From assembly GCF_003416765.1 (NCBI RefSeq), contig NZ_QSNG01000001.1:708742-772741 (forward strand): a stretch of 64,000 bases of DNA. Direction: 5' to 3'. The translations under genes and the position numbers were made by a program. Shown here one piece after another: positions 16,746 to 25,005 of the stretch; the first letter of the stretch is position 1; each line of letters starts with the position of its first letter. The stretch comes from Paratractidigestivibacter faecalis (GTDB lineage: Bacteria; Actinomycetota; Coriobacteriia; Coriobacteriales; Atopobiaceae). The notes beneath the pieces were generated by a model, which was not told the origin of the DNA, did not search any database, and worked only from the letters and a program-made list of their open reading frames with translations.

Positions 16746-18257
16746 ATGGCAACGTTCTTCGAGGGAGAGTCCCACACCTTCTCTGAGTACCTGCTCGTTC
16801 CCGGCTACTCATCGGCGGAGAACATTCCCGCCAACGTTTCCCTCAAGACCCCGCTCGTGCGCTTCAAGCGTGGCGAGGAGTCTCCCATCACCCTCAACAT
16901 CCCGATGGTCTCCGCCATCATGCAGTCCGTCTCCGGCCCCAGGCTCGCCATCGCTCTCGCGCAGGAGGGCGGCATCTCCTTCATCTACGGCTCCCAGCCC
17001 GCCGCCGCTGAGGCGGCCATGGTCCGCGAGGTCAAGAGCTACAAGGCAGGCTTCGTGGTCTCCGACTCCACCCTCACCCCCGACATGACCCTCGAGGACG
17101 TCCTCGACATGGTCGACCGCACCGGTCACTCCACCATGCCCGTCACCGAGGACGGCACCCCCACCGGCAAGTTCTGTGGCATCGTCACCTCCCGCGACTA
17201 CCGCGTCTCCCGTGACCCGCGCGACAAGAAGGTCCGCGAGTTCATGACCCCCGCCGAGAAGACCATCGTCGCCGAGGACGGCACCTCCCTCAAGGTCGCC
17301 AACGACCTCATCTGGGAGCACAAGCTCAACGCCCTGCCCATCGTGGACAAGGACGGCAACCTGGTCTCCCTGGTCTTCCGCAAGGACTATGACTCCCACA
17401 AGTCCCGCCCCAACGAGCTTCTTGACCAGCACAAGCGCTACATGGTGGGCGCGGGCATCAACACCCGCGACTACGCCGAGCGCGTGCCGCTGCTCGTCGA
17501 GGCCGGCGCCGACGTCCTGTGCATCGACTCCTCCGAGGGCTTCTCCGAGTGGCAGAAGCGCACCCTCGAGTGGATCCACCAGAACTACGGCGACAAGGTC
17601 AAGGTCGGCGCCGGCAACGTCGTGGACGCCGAGGGCTTCCGCTTTCTGGCCGACTGCGGCGCGGACTTCGTCAAGGTGGGCATCGGCGGCGGCTCCATCT
17701 GCATCACCCGCGAGACCAAGGGCATCGGCCGCGGCCAGGCCACGGCCCTCATCGACGTCTGCCGCGCCCGTGACGAGTACTTCGAGGAGACCGGCGTCTA
17801 CGTGCCCGTCTGCTCCGACGGCGGCATCGTCTACGACTACCACATGACCCTGGCTTTGGCCATGGGCGCCGACTTCATGATGCTAGGCCGCTACTTTGCC
17901 CGCTTCGACGAGAGCCCCACGTCCCGCGTGAACGTCAACGGCCAGTACATGAAGGAGTACTGGGGCGAGGGCTCCGCTCGCGCCCGCAACTGGCAGCGCT
18001 ACGACCTGGGCGGCGCGGCCAAGCTCTCCTTCGTCGAGGGCGTCGACTCCTACGTTCCCTACGCCGGCTCCCTCAAGGACGGCGTCGACGGCACCCTCTA
18101 CAAGGTGAAGTCCACCATGTGCAACTGCGGCGCCAACTCCATCCCCGAGCTCCAGCAGAAGGCGCGCCTGACGCTCGTCAGCTCCACCTCCATCGTCGAG
18201 GGCGGCGCCCATGACGTCGTGGTCAAGGACTCCCAGCAGAGCGTGACCTACCGCTAG
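16746..18257 (+). CDS. guaB: IMP dehydrogenase GuaB, Tritrichomonas foetus-like type
   Basis: Oxidises IMP to XMP, the committed step of GMP synthesis; 503 residues. Catalytic C319 lies in [12 protein letters not shown], and the flap residues R418 and Y419 in RARNWQRYD; these numbers coincide with those known for the T. foetus enzyme, also 503 residues, and the N-terminus ([24 protein letters not shown]) follows the same pattern. A CBS pair lies at about 105-225. The ATG at 16746 follows GGAAGGAGC. Lone gene with its own terminator. Confidence 0.96.
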   Translation: MATFFEGESHTFSEYLLVPGYSSAENIPANVSLKTPLVRFKRGEESPITLNIPMVSAIMQSVSGPRLAIALAQEGGISFIYGSQPAAAEAAMVREVKSYKAGFVVSDSTLTPDMTLEDVLDMVDRTGHSTMPVTEDGTPTGKFCGIVTSRDYRVSRDPRDKKVREFMTPAEKTIVAEDGTSLKVANDLIWEHKLNALPIVDKDGNLVSLVFRKDYDSHKSRPNELLDQHKRYMVGAGINTRDYAERVPLLVEAGADVLCIDSSEGFSEWQKRTLEWIHQNYGDKVKVGAGNVVDAEGFRFLADCGADFVKVGIGGGSICITRETKGIGRGQATALIDVCRARDEYFEETGVYVPVCSDGGIVYDYHMTLALAMGADFMMLGRYFARFDESPTSRVNVNGQYMKEYWGEGSARARNWQRYDLGGAAKLSFVEGVDSYVPYAGSLKDGVDGTLYKVKSTMCNCGANSIPELQQKARLTLVSSTSIVEGGAHDVVVKDSQQSVTYR

Positions 18258-18298
18258 CCGCAAGTCAGACGGCAGACATCTCCAGATAGCCAAGAGAG

Positions 18299-18328
18299 GG
18301 GCCTCGGCGTTTGCCGGGGCCCTTTCTT
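18299..18328 (+). terminator. Rho-independent terminator of guaB
   Basis: A 10-bp GC-rich stem with one T-G pair (18299-18308 with 18313-18322) and a GTTT loop is followed by TTTCTT. It lies about 40 bases after the guaB stop. Confidence 0.85.
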
Positions 18329-18471
18329 AGGAGCGCTGCCTTGCAATCGGAATGACTGCCATCAGGGTCGCCACGTCCGCCTCGGAGAAGGCCTGGACGG
18401 TGCCTCCGCTCTTCTCGGCAAGAAGCGTCAGCCTTCGAAGGCCGAGCTCGTCGTCCCAGACCTTCGCCCCC
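18327..18471 (-). pseudogene. Remnant resembling the C-terminal end of a histidine kinase ATPase domain
   Basis: The minus-strand frame reads DDELGLRRLTLLAEKSGGTV followed by QAFSEADVATLMAVIP and a stop. This fits the final helix and strand of a HATPase_c domain (G2 box LGLRRL, then AEKSGGTV and a closing VIP strand). Nothing upstream encodes the rest of the kinase, because a GH3 fragment begins on the opposite strand at about 18475. It is a decayed tail left by rearrangement. The match is by eye and rests on some 40 residues. Confidence 0.5.
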
Positions 18472-18474
18472 TCG

Positions 18475-19242
18475 ATGAACATCCACCGCACGCCCTTCTC
18501 GGGCCGCAACTTTGAGTACTACTCCGAGGACGGCTTCCTGAGCGGCCGCTTTGGCGCGGCCACGGTCCGCGGTGCGCGCTCCAAGGGCGTCATCACCTTC
18601 GTGAAGCACTTTGCCCTCAACGACCAGGAGACCATGCGCACCAAGGTGGCCACGCTCTCCAACGAGCAGGCAATCCGCGAGGTGTACCTGGCCGCCTTCG
18701 AGCCCAGCGTCTCGGGCGGCGACGAGGGCACCCTGGGCATCATGCTCAGCATGAACCGCGTGGGCCTGGTCTGGTCCGGCGACCACAGGGGCCTTGTCAC
18801 CAACGTGGTGCGCGGCGAGTGGGGCTTTGACGGCGTGGTCATCACCGACCAGGCCTCCTATCCGCAGGCCTTCCCGCTGCTGGCCATCCGAGCGGGACTT
18901 GGGGCGGGCACCGACCTGTGGCTCAACTCCGGCACCGACAACTGGCAGATCGATGGCTACGCCTCCAACCCCACTGTCATGTGCCAGCTGCGCGAGGCCT
19001 CCCGCCACATCCTCTATGCCGTTTCCCGCAGTCTTGCCATGAACGGCATCTCCTCCACTGCGGAGGTGGTCCCCGCAATGGCAACCTGGCAGTAGGCCCT
19101 GACAGGCGTCGATGTGGTGGCAGGCGTCGCTGCGGTCGCAGGCGCATGGGCAATCGTCCGCAACATGCGCAGGGCCAAGGCAAAGGTCTCTGACGAGGCG
19201 CAGGACGAGGCTGACGAGAAGAATGAGGGGGTCGAGGCGTAG
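18475..19242 (+). pseudogene. Glycoside hydrolase family 3 remnant with in-frame stop and membrane anchor
   Basis: The frame enters mid-domain at NIHRTPFSGRNFEYYSEDGF, the part of GH3 N-terminal domains after strand 5, and continues through VKHFALNDQET (the conserved KH-F region) and GEWGFDGVVITDQ, whose aspartate is the usual GH3 nucleophile (SDW-type position). About 200 upstream residues are missing. A TAG at 19093-19095 interrupts the frame, after which a predicted membrane helix (GVDVVAGVAAVAGAWAIV) and a charged tail run in the same frame to 19242. Both the 5' loss and the stop argue for a dead beta-glucosidase-like gene. Confidence 0.8.
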
Positions 19243-19276
19243 CCCCCGGCCGCCAGGGACCTCAGCCTGCTCTTCC

Positions 19277-19305
19277 AAGGGCCCCGGCTCATGTCGGGGG
19301 CCCTT
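19277..19305 (+). terminator. Hairpin after the GH3 remnant
   Basis: AAGGGCCCC (19277-19285) pairs with GGGGCCCTT (19297-19305). The following T content is modest (CTCGCTT). It insulates leuS, which starts 61 bases later, from the debris region. Confidence 0.6.
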
Positions 19306-19366
19306 CTCGCTTGATTACTGGTAAACTCTGGAAGTTACCCGTTTTGCGGCCAAAAGGAGCGCATAC

Positions 19367-21928
19367 ATGTGCGACACCGATAAGAGCGCGTTCGAGATCC
19401 CGGCCTACGATGCCGAGGCAATCGAGACCAAATGGCAGAAGACCTGGGCCGACGAGGAGCTCTACAAGACCGACGAGGACCCCTCCAAGCCCAAGAAGTA
19501 CGTGCTGGAGATGTTCCCGTACCCCTCGGGTGACCTCCACATGGGCCACGCCCGCAACTACACCATCGGCGACGCCATGGCTCGTCAGGCCCGCATGCGC
19601 GGCTACGACGTCCTGCACCCCATGGGCTTCGACGCCTTCGGCCTGCCCGCCGAGAACGCCGCCATCAAGCACAACACCCAGGCGAGCGTCTGGACGCACA
19701 AGAACATCGCCCAGGCCGTCAAGACCATGAAGCGCATGGGCTTCTCGTATGACTACGACCGCACCTTCAACACCTGCGACCCCGAGTACTACAAGTGGGG
19801 CCAGTGGATGTTCCTCAAGATGTGGGAGAAGGGCCTGGCCTACCGCAGCACGTCCCCGGTCAACTGGTGCCCGTCCTGCAACACGGTCCTTGCCAACGAG
19901 CAGGTCGTCGAGGGCCGCTGCTGGCGCTGCGGCTCTGTGCCCGAGAAGCGTGAGCTCTCCCAGTGGTACCTCAAGATCACCGACTACGCCCAGGAGCTCC
20001 TGGACGACCTCGACAAGCTGACCGGCTGGCCCGAGAACGTCAAGGCCCAGCAGCGCAACTGGATCGGCCGCTCCGAGGGCGCAGAGATTGACTTCGCGCT
20101 TGCCGCCGAGGACGGCGTCACGCCTACCGACCGCAAGATCACCGTCTTCACCACCCGCGCCGACACCCTGTTTGGCGTGAGCTTCCTCCTGCTGCCGCCC
20201 GAGAGCCCGCTTGCCGCCGAGCTCGTCGCCGGCACCGAGCACGAGCAGGCCTTCATGGAGCTCAAGGCAGCCGCCGAGAAGGTCTCCTCCGTCGACCGCC
20301 AGGGCTCCGACCGCGAGAAGCACGGCGTCTTCACCGGCCGCTACGTCATCAACCCCATCAACGGCCGTCCGGCCCCCATCTGGGTGGCAGACTACGTCCT
20401 CATGGACTACGGCACCGGCGCCGTCATGGGCGTTCCCTGCGGCGACCAGCGCGACTTCGACTTCGCCAAGAAGTACGGCCTTGAGATTGCCCCGATCATC
20501 TGCGAGAAGGCCGACCCCCTCTACGAGCAGCTCAAGGACGAGAAGGAGCTCAAGGTCACGTCCGTGGACTGGGACCGCGCCATGGAGGCCGAGGGCTACC
20601 TCGTGCAGTCCGGCGAGTTCACCGGCCTCAAGGGCGGCAAGCACTCCGAGGCCGTCAAGGCCATCATCGGCTGGCTCGGCGAGCGCGGCCTTGGTCGCGA
20701 GAAGGTCCAGTTCCGCCTGCGCGACTGGCTGATCTCCCGCCAGCGCTACTGGGGCAACCCCATCCCGATGATCCACTGCGACTGCTGCGGCGACGTGCCG
20801 GTGCCCTATGACCAGCTGCCCGTGACGCTTCCCGACAACCTGGACCTCGGTGCCGGCGAGACCCTCGCCGAGTATGCGCCCTTCTACGAGACCACCTGCC
20901 CCAAGTGCGGCAAGCCGGCCAAGCGCATCACCGACACCATGGACACCTTCACGTGCTCCAGCTGGTACTACCTGCGCTACTGCGACCCCCACAACGACGA
21001 GGCCCCCTTCTCCAAGGAGGCCGTGGACCGCTGGATGCCGGTGGACAACTACATCGGCGGCATCGAGCACGCCATCCTGCACCTGCTCTACAGCCGCTTC
21101 TGGACCAAGGTCCTGCGCGACCTCGGGATGATCGACGAGGACGAGCCCTTCACCAACCTGCTCTGCCAGGGCATGGTCAAGGACGAGCATGGCGACGTCA
21201 TGTCCAAGTCCAAGGGCAACGTCGTTCCGCCCTCCAGCGTCATCGGGCCCTACGGCGCGGACACCATGCGCCTCGCCATCCTGTTCATCGCCCCTCCCGA
21301 GAAGGACTTCGACTGGGACCCCAAGGCCGTCGCGGGCGCCAATCGCTTCATCAAGCGCGCCTGGAACATCGTCTGGCAGCTCTCTGACGGTGCCGTCCCC
21401 GGCGATGTCGACCCCAAGTCCCTGAAGGGCCTTGGCGCCGAGCTCTTCCGCACCCTGCACGGCATGGGCGTCAAGGCCACGAGCGACTTCGACCGCGGCC
21501 AGTTCAACACCGCCATCTCTGCCGCCATGGAGATCGTGAACGCCGCGAGCAAGTACCTGAACGAGACGCCTGCCGTCGAGCGCAACCACGAGCTCGACTT
21601 CCGCGTCGCCCACGACGTCGTGGCCATGCTTGCCCCCATCTGCCCGCACTGGGCCGAGGAGCTCTTCCACGAGGCCCTGCACCTCACGGGCTCCGTCTAC
21701 AACGAGCCCTGGCCCGCGTTTGACGCCGAGCTCGCCAAGAGCGACGAGGTCGAGATCGCCGTCCAGATCAAGGGCAAGGTCCGCGGCCGCATCACGGTTG
21801 CCGCCGACGCCTCCGACGACGCGATGGCCGAGGCCGCAAAGGCCGCCGTCGCCGATCAGCTCGAGGGCAAGACCGTCAAGAAGGTCATCGTGGTCAAGGG
21901 TCGCCTGGTGAACATCGTCGCCATCTAG
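19367..21928 (+). CDS. leuS: Leucyl-tRNA synthetase LeuS
   Basis: Class I synthetase charging tRNA-Leu, 853 residues. The HIGH motif appears as HMGH (58-61) after FPYPSG, and the KMSKS motif as VMSKSKGN near residue 610. The editing (CP1) domain lies between them. It has zinc-like cysteine pairs at WCPSCNTVL...CWRCGS and HCDCCGD...CPKCGK, which are common in bacterial LeuS. AAAAGGAG precedes the ATG. No T-box leader is visible in the 125 bases upstream. A strong terminator follows. Confidence 0.98.
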   Translation: MCDTDKSAFEIPAYDAEAIETKWQKTWADEELYKTDEDPSKPKKYVLEMFPYPSGDLHMGHARNYTIGDAMARQARMRGYDVLHPMGFDAFGLPAENAAIKHNTQASVWTHKNIAQAVKTMKRMGFSYDYDRTFNTCDPEYYKWGQWMFLKMWEKGLAYRSTSPVNWCPSCNTVLANEQVVEGRCWRCGSVPEKRELSQWYLKITDYAQELLDDLDKLTGWPENVKAQQRNWIGRSEGAEIDFALAAEDGVTPTDRKITVFTTRADTLFGVSFLLLPPESPLAAELVAGTEHEQAFMELKAAAEKVSSVDRQGSDREKHGVFTGRYVINPINGRPAPIWVADYVLMDYGTGAVMGVPCGDQRDFDFAKKYGLEIAPIICEKADPLYEQLKDEKELKVTSVDWDRAMEAEGYLVQSGEFTGLKGGKHSEAVKAIIGWLGERGLGREKVQFRLRDWLISRQRYWGNPIPMIHCDCCGDVPVPYDQLPVTLPDNLDLGAGETLAEYAPFYETTCPKCGKPAKRITDTMDTFTCSSWYYLRYCDPHNDEAPFSKEAVDRWMPVDNYIGGIEHAILHLLYSRFWTKVLRDLGMIDEDEPFTNLLCQGMVKDEHGDVMSKSKGNVVPPSSVIGPYGADTMRLAILFIAPPEKDFDWDPKAVAGANRFIKRAWNIVWQLSDGAVPGDVDPKSLKGLGAELFRTLHGMGVKATSDFDRGQFNTAISAAMEIVNAASKYLNETPAVERNHELDFRVAHDVVAMLAPICPHWAEELFHEALHLTGSVYNEPWPAFDAELAKSDEVEIAVQIKGKVRGRITVAADASDDAMAEAAKAAVADQLEGKTVKKVIVVKGRLVNIVAI

Positions 21929-21956
21929 GGTTTTGACCTGACATTCTGATTTGGCT

Positions 21957-21984
21957 GGGGCCGCGCTTCTGCGCGGCCCCTTTT
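21957..21984 (+). terminator. Rho-independent terminator of leuS
   Basis: GGGGCCGCGC (21957-21966) and GCGCGGCCCC (21971-21980) form a perfect 10-bp stem with a TTCT loop followed by TTTTGT. Confidence 0.93.
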
Positions 21985-22014
21985 GTCTTGGCGCGGCGTC
22001 GGTCTGCATTTGCC

Positions 22015-22135
22015 TGCGTCAAAAATGCGAGGTTTAGAAGGGCTGGATGTCCGTTGAGGACGTGTGGGAGCACAAACCTCCAAATTCTGACGCAGCCCAG
22101 CGCTCGAAATTTTCAAACCTCGATTATTTGACGCT
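22015..22135. repeat. Three copies of a 21-bp motif, AAACCTC-N7/8-TGACGC
   Basis: Copies at 22015-22035 (inverted), 22074-22094 and 22115-22135 share AAACCTC at one end and TGACGC(A/T) at the other with an AT-rich centre. The first and third form a large inverted repeat; the third touches the stop codon of the P1 peptidase gene. The stretch between the leuS terminator and that gene has no convincing coding sequence. Confidence 0.75.
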
Positions 22136-23159
22136 AGAGGAACTCAGACAGGCTGTGATAGAAGGTGCCATCAAGGCCTCGCATGGGCTCGGCGGCAAGC
22201 AGCGAGTCAAGCACAGCCTCCTCAGTTGCCTCCGCACACGCGCGGAAGAGCCCATCTAATGCCGCCTCAGGCAGAACCTGCAGTCCAAGTGGCATCCCAT
22301 TGGCGGAGTCCGACATGTAGTTTGCCGTCGTGAACCCAATGAAGACGTCCCCGCTGCCGTGTCCCATATATGAGCCGCAGCGCACGAGCCCCACGGTCGC
22401 CCGCCTGATGACGCGCCCGAGCTGGCGAGAAGAGAGCGGCGCATCGGTGGCGACCACCACCATGACCGACCCTCGCTCGGGCTCCTCGGTCACGGCGAAC
22501 TTGCCGGCAATGCGCCTGCCGATGGGCTCACCGCAGACCGCGAGGTCTGGCATGCGCCCGAAGTTGCTCTGTACGAGCACGCCCAGCGTGTACGTCGCCC
22601 CACCTATCTCTATCAGACGAGAAGAGCTTCCGATTCCGCCCTTGAGCCCAAAGCAGACCGTGCCGCGGCCGGCTCCGACTGCTCCGTGGGCGAAATCGGT
22701 GCCAGCGGCATCGATGGCATCCAACACGTCCCTCCCGCCTACGGAGCGAGCACGGATATTGTTGATCCGCCCGTCGTTTGTCTCGCCTACGACGGGGTTT
22801 ATGGTGCCAGGCAGGTCAAGGCCATCCCGTTCGGCCTCGCGCAGCGCATGGGTGACCAGCGCATCTGCGACACGCCCCACGCAGAGGGTGTTGGTGAGCG
22901 CGATGGGCGTCTCCAGGCAGCCGAGCTCCTCCAGCTGCACGAGCCCACATGTCTTTCCGAAGCCGTTGAGCAGGTGCGCGGCTGCCACGGGCTTGCGTGC
23001 GTAGACGTTGCCCTCGCAAGGCACGATGACGGTCACGCCCGTGTGCGCGTCTCCATGATCAACGGTTGCGTGGCCCACACGCACGCCGGCCACGTCCGTG
23101 ATGGCGTTTCGCGTGCCGCGCGGCAGCTTTCCTACGCCAATTATGAAGTCCTTCGTCAT
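22134..23159 (-). CDS. P1 family (S58) peptidase, DmpA-like
   Basis: A 341-residue member of the self-cleaving DmpA/BapA aminopeptidase family, which removes N-terminal residues from small or beta-peptides. The N-terminus reads TDVAGVRVGHATVDHG and TGVTVIVP, followed by NGFGKTCGLVQLEELGCLETPI. The presumed nucleophile serine is in ERGSVMVVVATDAPL, where DmpA autoproteolysis occurs between Gly and Ser. The ATG at 23159 starts at the conserved domain; the longer frame upstream is not supported. The ribosome site is weak. It is divergent from the HTH-PASTA gene, 64 bases away, and its codon use is less GC-rich than the core genes. Confidence 0.88.
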   Translation of the reverse strand: MTKDFIIGVGKLPRGTRNAITDVAGVRVGHATVDHGDAHTGVTVIVPCEGNVYARKPVAAAHLLNGFGKTCGLVQLEELGCLETPIALTNTLCVGRVADALVTHALREAERDGLDLPGTINPVVGETNDGRINNIRARSVGGRDVLDAIDAAGTDFAHGAVGAGRGTVCFGLKGGIGSSSRLIEIGGATYTLGVLVQSNFGRMPDLAVCGEPIGRRIAGKFAVTEEPERGSVMVVVATDAPLSSRQLGRVIRRATVGLVRCGSYMGHGSGDVFIGFTTANYMSDSANGMPLGLQVLPEAALDGLFRACAEATEEAVLDSLLAAEPMRGLDGTFYHSLSEFL

Positions 23160-23223
23160 GGTTGTGCCGCTAATCGCATTGCTTTTTAGAATGGGATTGT
23201 GTACCCAAAAGACTGGAGTCGTC

Positions 23224-24012
23224 ATGTCTGACCCTGCTTCCGTACCTCGGGGACCCAAGCCGTTTGAAGATTTGCTTAAAAGTGTAGGCCTCTCTGAGCG
23301 TGAGGCCGACGCTGTTCGCACGGTTGTCCTAGATTTGACTGCCGCTGAAGCGGCCCCCCTTATCGGTGTTGGCGGATCAACCGTTGGCAGCTATCGACAA
23401 CGCGCCTACCAGAAGCTTGGCGTTGCCACTAAGTCTGAATTCCTTAGACTTCCTGCGTGCGCTGCTTGGCGGGAGAGTCTGAGACGAGAGAGGGCTTACG
23501 GCAAGGGTGCGGGGCCTGCGAATGACACTTTGAACTCTGGGACAAGATGTGAGACTCAAGTTTCTGATGCATCTGAGTCAAAGTGCCAAAGTGGAGGAGT
23601 TGAGCACGCAAGTGAAAAACTTCCTTGCGAGCGCACTCACGGTTTGGCTTTCCTCTTTTTGAAGTGTCTTGCTGTCAGCTTTGCCATGGTCTCCGCCTTT
23701 GTCACTCTTTTTGTCCTTCTCCAGCCCAGGTACAGTTATCTCGAATCTCCAAACGGCTGCATCTCTTCTGCCTATGGCGATGTTCCAAATGTGACGGGGA
23801 TGCGCGCCGATAATGCAGCCCTCGCATTGGCAAGCGAGGGCTATTATCCAGAATTCTCGACTTGTGCCTCATCTGATGCCCCCGGCACAGCTCTCTGCGT
23901 TGCAGAGGTGGGCGATATGACGGAGGCTGAGCAGGAACGGTCAAACGTGGCCTGGAAGGGGGCAGCGTGTCTGGCTATAACGTGTCTGGTGATTGGAGGG
24001 CTTTTGTCTTGA
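23224..24012 (+). CDS. Membrane-anchored LuxR-type regulator with a PASTA-like extracellular domain
   Basis: A 262-residue protein with an unusual order of parts. Residues 20-75 form a LuxR/GerE-like helix-turn-helix (LSEREADAVRTVVLDLTAAE, then STVGSYRQRAYQKLGV). A polar linker follows, then a membrane span (about 140-166), a PASTA-like segment (GDVPNVTGMRADNAALALAS, about 185-235), and a terminal span (243-262). Four cysteines lie outside the first span up to residue 225 and in the last helix. The predicted topology puts the HTH inside and PASTA outside. Codon use is distinctly less GC-rich than the core genes. The target is unknown; the divergent peptidase gene is a natural candidate. Confidence 0.7.
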   Translation: MSDPASVPRGPKPFEDLLKSVGLSEREADAVRTVVLDLTAAEAAPLIGVGGSTVGSYRQRAYQKLGVATKSEFLRLPACAAWRESLRRERAYGKGAGPANDTLNSGTRCETQVSDASESKCQSGGVEHASEKLPCERTHGLAFLFLKCLAVSFAMVSAFVTLFVLLQPRYSYLESPNGCISSAYGDVPNVTGMRADNAALALASEGYYPEFSTCASSDAPGTALCVAEVGDMTEAEQERSNVAWKGAACLAITCLVIGGLLS

Positions 24013-24202
24013 TCGAGGTCGCCGTTTAGCGACGCGTTCACGGGTCTATTGCCTCCGCTGAGGTGTGGCAAATGTGGCAAGTCTCGTTTTGCTACATATG
24101 TTGTCGTTGCTGCCGCATTACCTTTGCAAACAAGCCGGGGCGGCAAAAGAAGCTCTGGCTTAGCAACGTTGGTAGCTTTAAGTAGCTTTCGGAGGTGTAT
24201 CA

Positions 24203-24325
24203 ATGGTTCAGGGCCTGAGCGCGTGGGAGATTATCGGCATTTTTCTTGCCGTGGTTCTTGTTGTGGCGCTGGTCATCTTTGGGATTGTCCTTCTTTCCAG
24301 ACGAATCCTCGGAAAGCGCGATTAA
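24203..24325 (+). CDS. 40-residue single-span membrane peptide
   Basis: The frame reads MVQGLSAWEIIGIFLAVVLV, continues with a hydrophobic run, and ends SRRILGKRD. A strong GGAGGTG ribosome site lies 6 bases upstream. One helix (about residues 10-31) is followed by a basic tail, so the C-terminus should face the cytoplasm. It lies 190 bases after the HTH-PASTA gene and before the rimP promoter. No function is recognised. The 24013-24202 stretch shows no other gene. Confidence 0.6.
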   Translation: MVQGLSAWEIIGIFLAVVLVVALVIFGIVLLSRRILGKRD

Positions 24326-24383
24326 TCTCTGCTGCGTTGTGGTCATCTGGTGGAGAAGGGCATGCCTCTGGCTGGCGCAAAGT

Positions 24384-24412
24384 TTGACGTTAGCTGGGCA
24401 AATGCGTATATT
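24384..24412 (+). promoter_or_regulatory. Sigma-70-type promoter of the rimP-nusA-infB operon
   Basis: TTGACG (24384-24389), a 17-base spacer and TATATT (24407-24412) make a near-consensus vegetative promoter. The start should fall near 24419, about 80 bases before rimP. Confidence 0.85.
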
Positions 24413-24440
24413 GTTCACGTAATCGAAGTAGTTAACCGTA

Positions 24441-24475
24441 GGAAGTGGGGCTGCGTCACTGGCCCCGCTTCCTTT
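24441..24475 (+). promoter_or_regulatory. rimP leader hairpin
   Basis: GGAAGTGGGGC (24441-24451) pairs with GCCCCGCTTCC (24462-24472) followed by TTTC, within the short untranslated leader of rimP. Similar GAAGTGGG-type hairpins precede rimP/nusA in other bacteria, where premature termination and NusA feedback are thought to act. The role here is inferred. Confidence 0.6.
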
Positions 24476-24501
24476 CTGTATGTAGGTGAGAGGGAGGTCA
24501 C

Positions 24502-24987
24502 ATGCCCAAGGAGGGTGCCGAGAAGGGCATCATCGCCGCGCTCGAGGCCAAGGGGGCAGAGCACGGCATTGACATCGTCAACGTCGAGGTGGTGGGTGCC
24601 ACCAAGAACCCCTGCGTCCGAGTGCGCATCGACCACGCGGACGAGCAGGCCCCGACCATCACGCTCGACGAGGTCACCGCGGAGACCGGCTGGATCTCCG
24701 ACGCCATCGACGAGCTGGACCCCTTCCCGGCCGCGTTCACCCTCGAGGTGAGCTCCCCGGGCCTGGACCGCCCGCTGCGCCGCGAGCGCGACTTCGTCCG
24801 CTTCGCCGGCTCCGACGTCAGCCTCTCCACCACGGCCACCGAGGGGCGCCGCAAGTTCTCCGGGCGCCTGGAGGGCGTGGAGGACGGCCGCGTGGTCCTC
24901 ACCTGTGACGCAGAGCGCGTCGAGGTCCCCCTCGACGAGGTCAAGAAGTGCAAGGTCAGGCCCGACTTCTCCAACTCGGGCAAGTAG
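24502..24987 (+). CDS. rimP: Ribosome maturation factor RimP
   Basis: Assists 30S subunit assembly; 161 residues. The N-terminal domain includes GIDIVNVEVVGA and VRVRIDHAD, and the family motif LEVSSPGLDRPLRRERDFVRFAGSDV... joins it to the C-terminal SH3-like barrel (GRLEGVEDGRVVLTC). The ATG follows GAGAGGGAGG. It heads the classical rimP-nusA-infB-rbfA block, and nusA starts 18 bases later. Confidence 0.95.
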   Translation: MPKEGAEKGIIAALEAKGAEHGIDIVNVEVVGATKNPCVRVRIDHADEQAPTITLDEVTAETGWISDAIDELDPFPAAFTLEVSSPGLDRPLRRERDFVRFAGSDVSLSTTATEGRRKFSGRLEGVEDGRVVLTCDAERVEVPLDEVKKCKVRPDFSNSGK

Positions 24988-25005
24988 GAAGGAAGGATTC
25001 AACCC

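Noticed and set aside
19243-19366. T-box riboswitch upstream of leuS
   Set aside because: The conserved T-box sequence and antiterminator are not present in the short leader.
22047-22259. A 70-codon plus-strand frame after leuS
   Set aside because: It runs through the 21-bp repeat copies and into the antisense of the P1 peptidase 3' end, with no ribosome site.
24049-24387. A 112-codon frame overlapping the 40-residue membrane peptide gene
   Set aside because: No ribosome site and no sensible protein composition; the shorter frame at 24203 has a strong site and a clean membrane helix.
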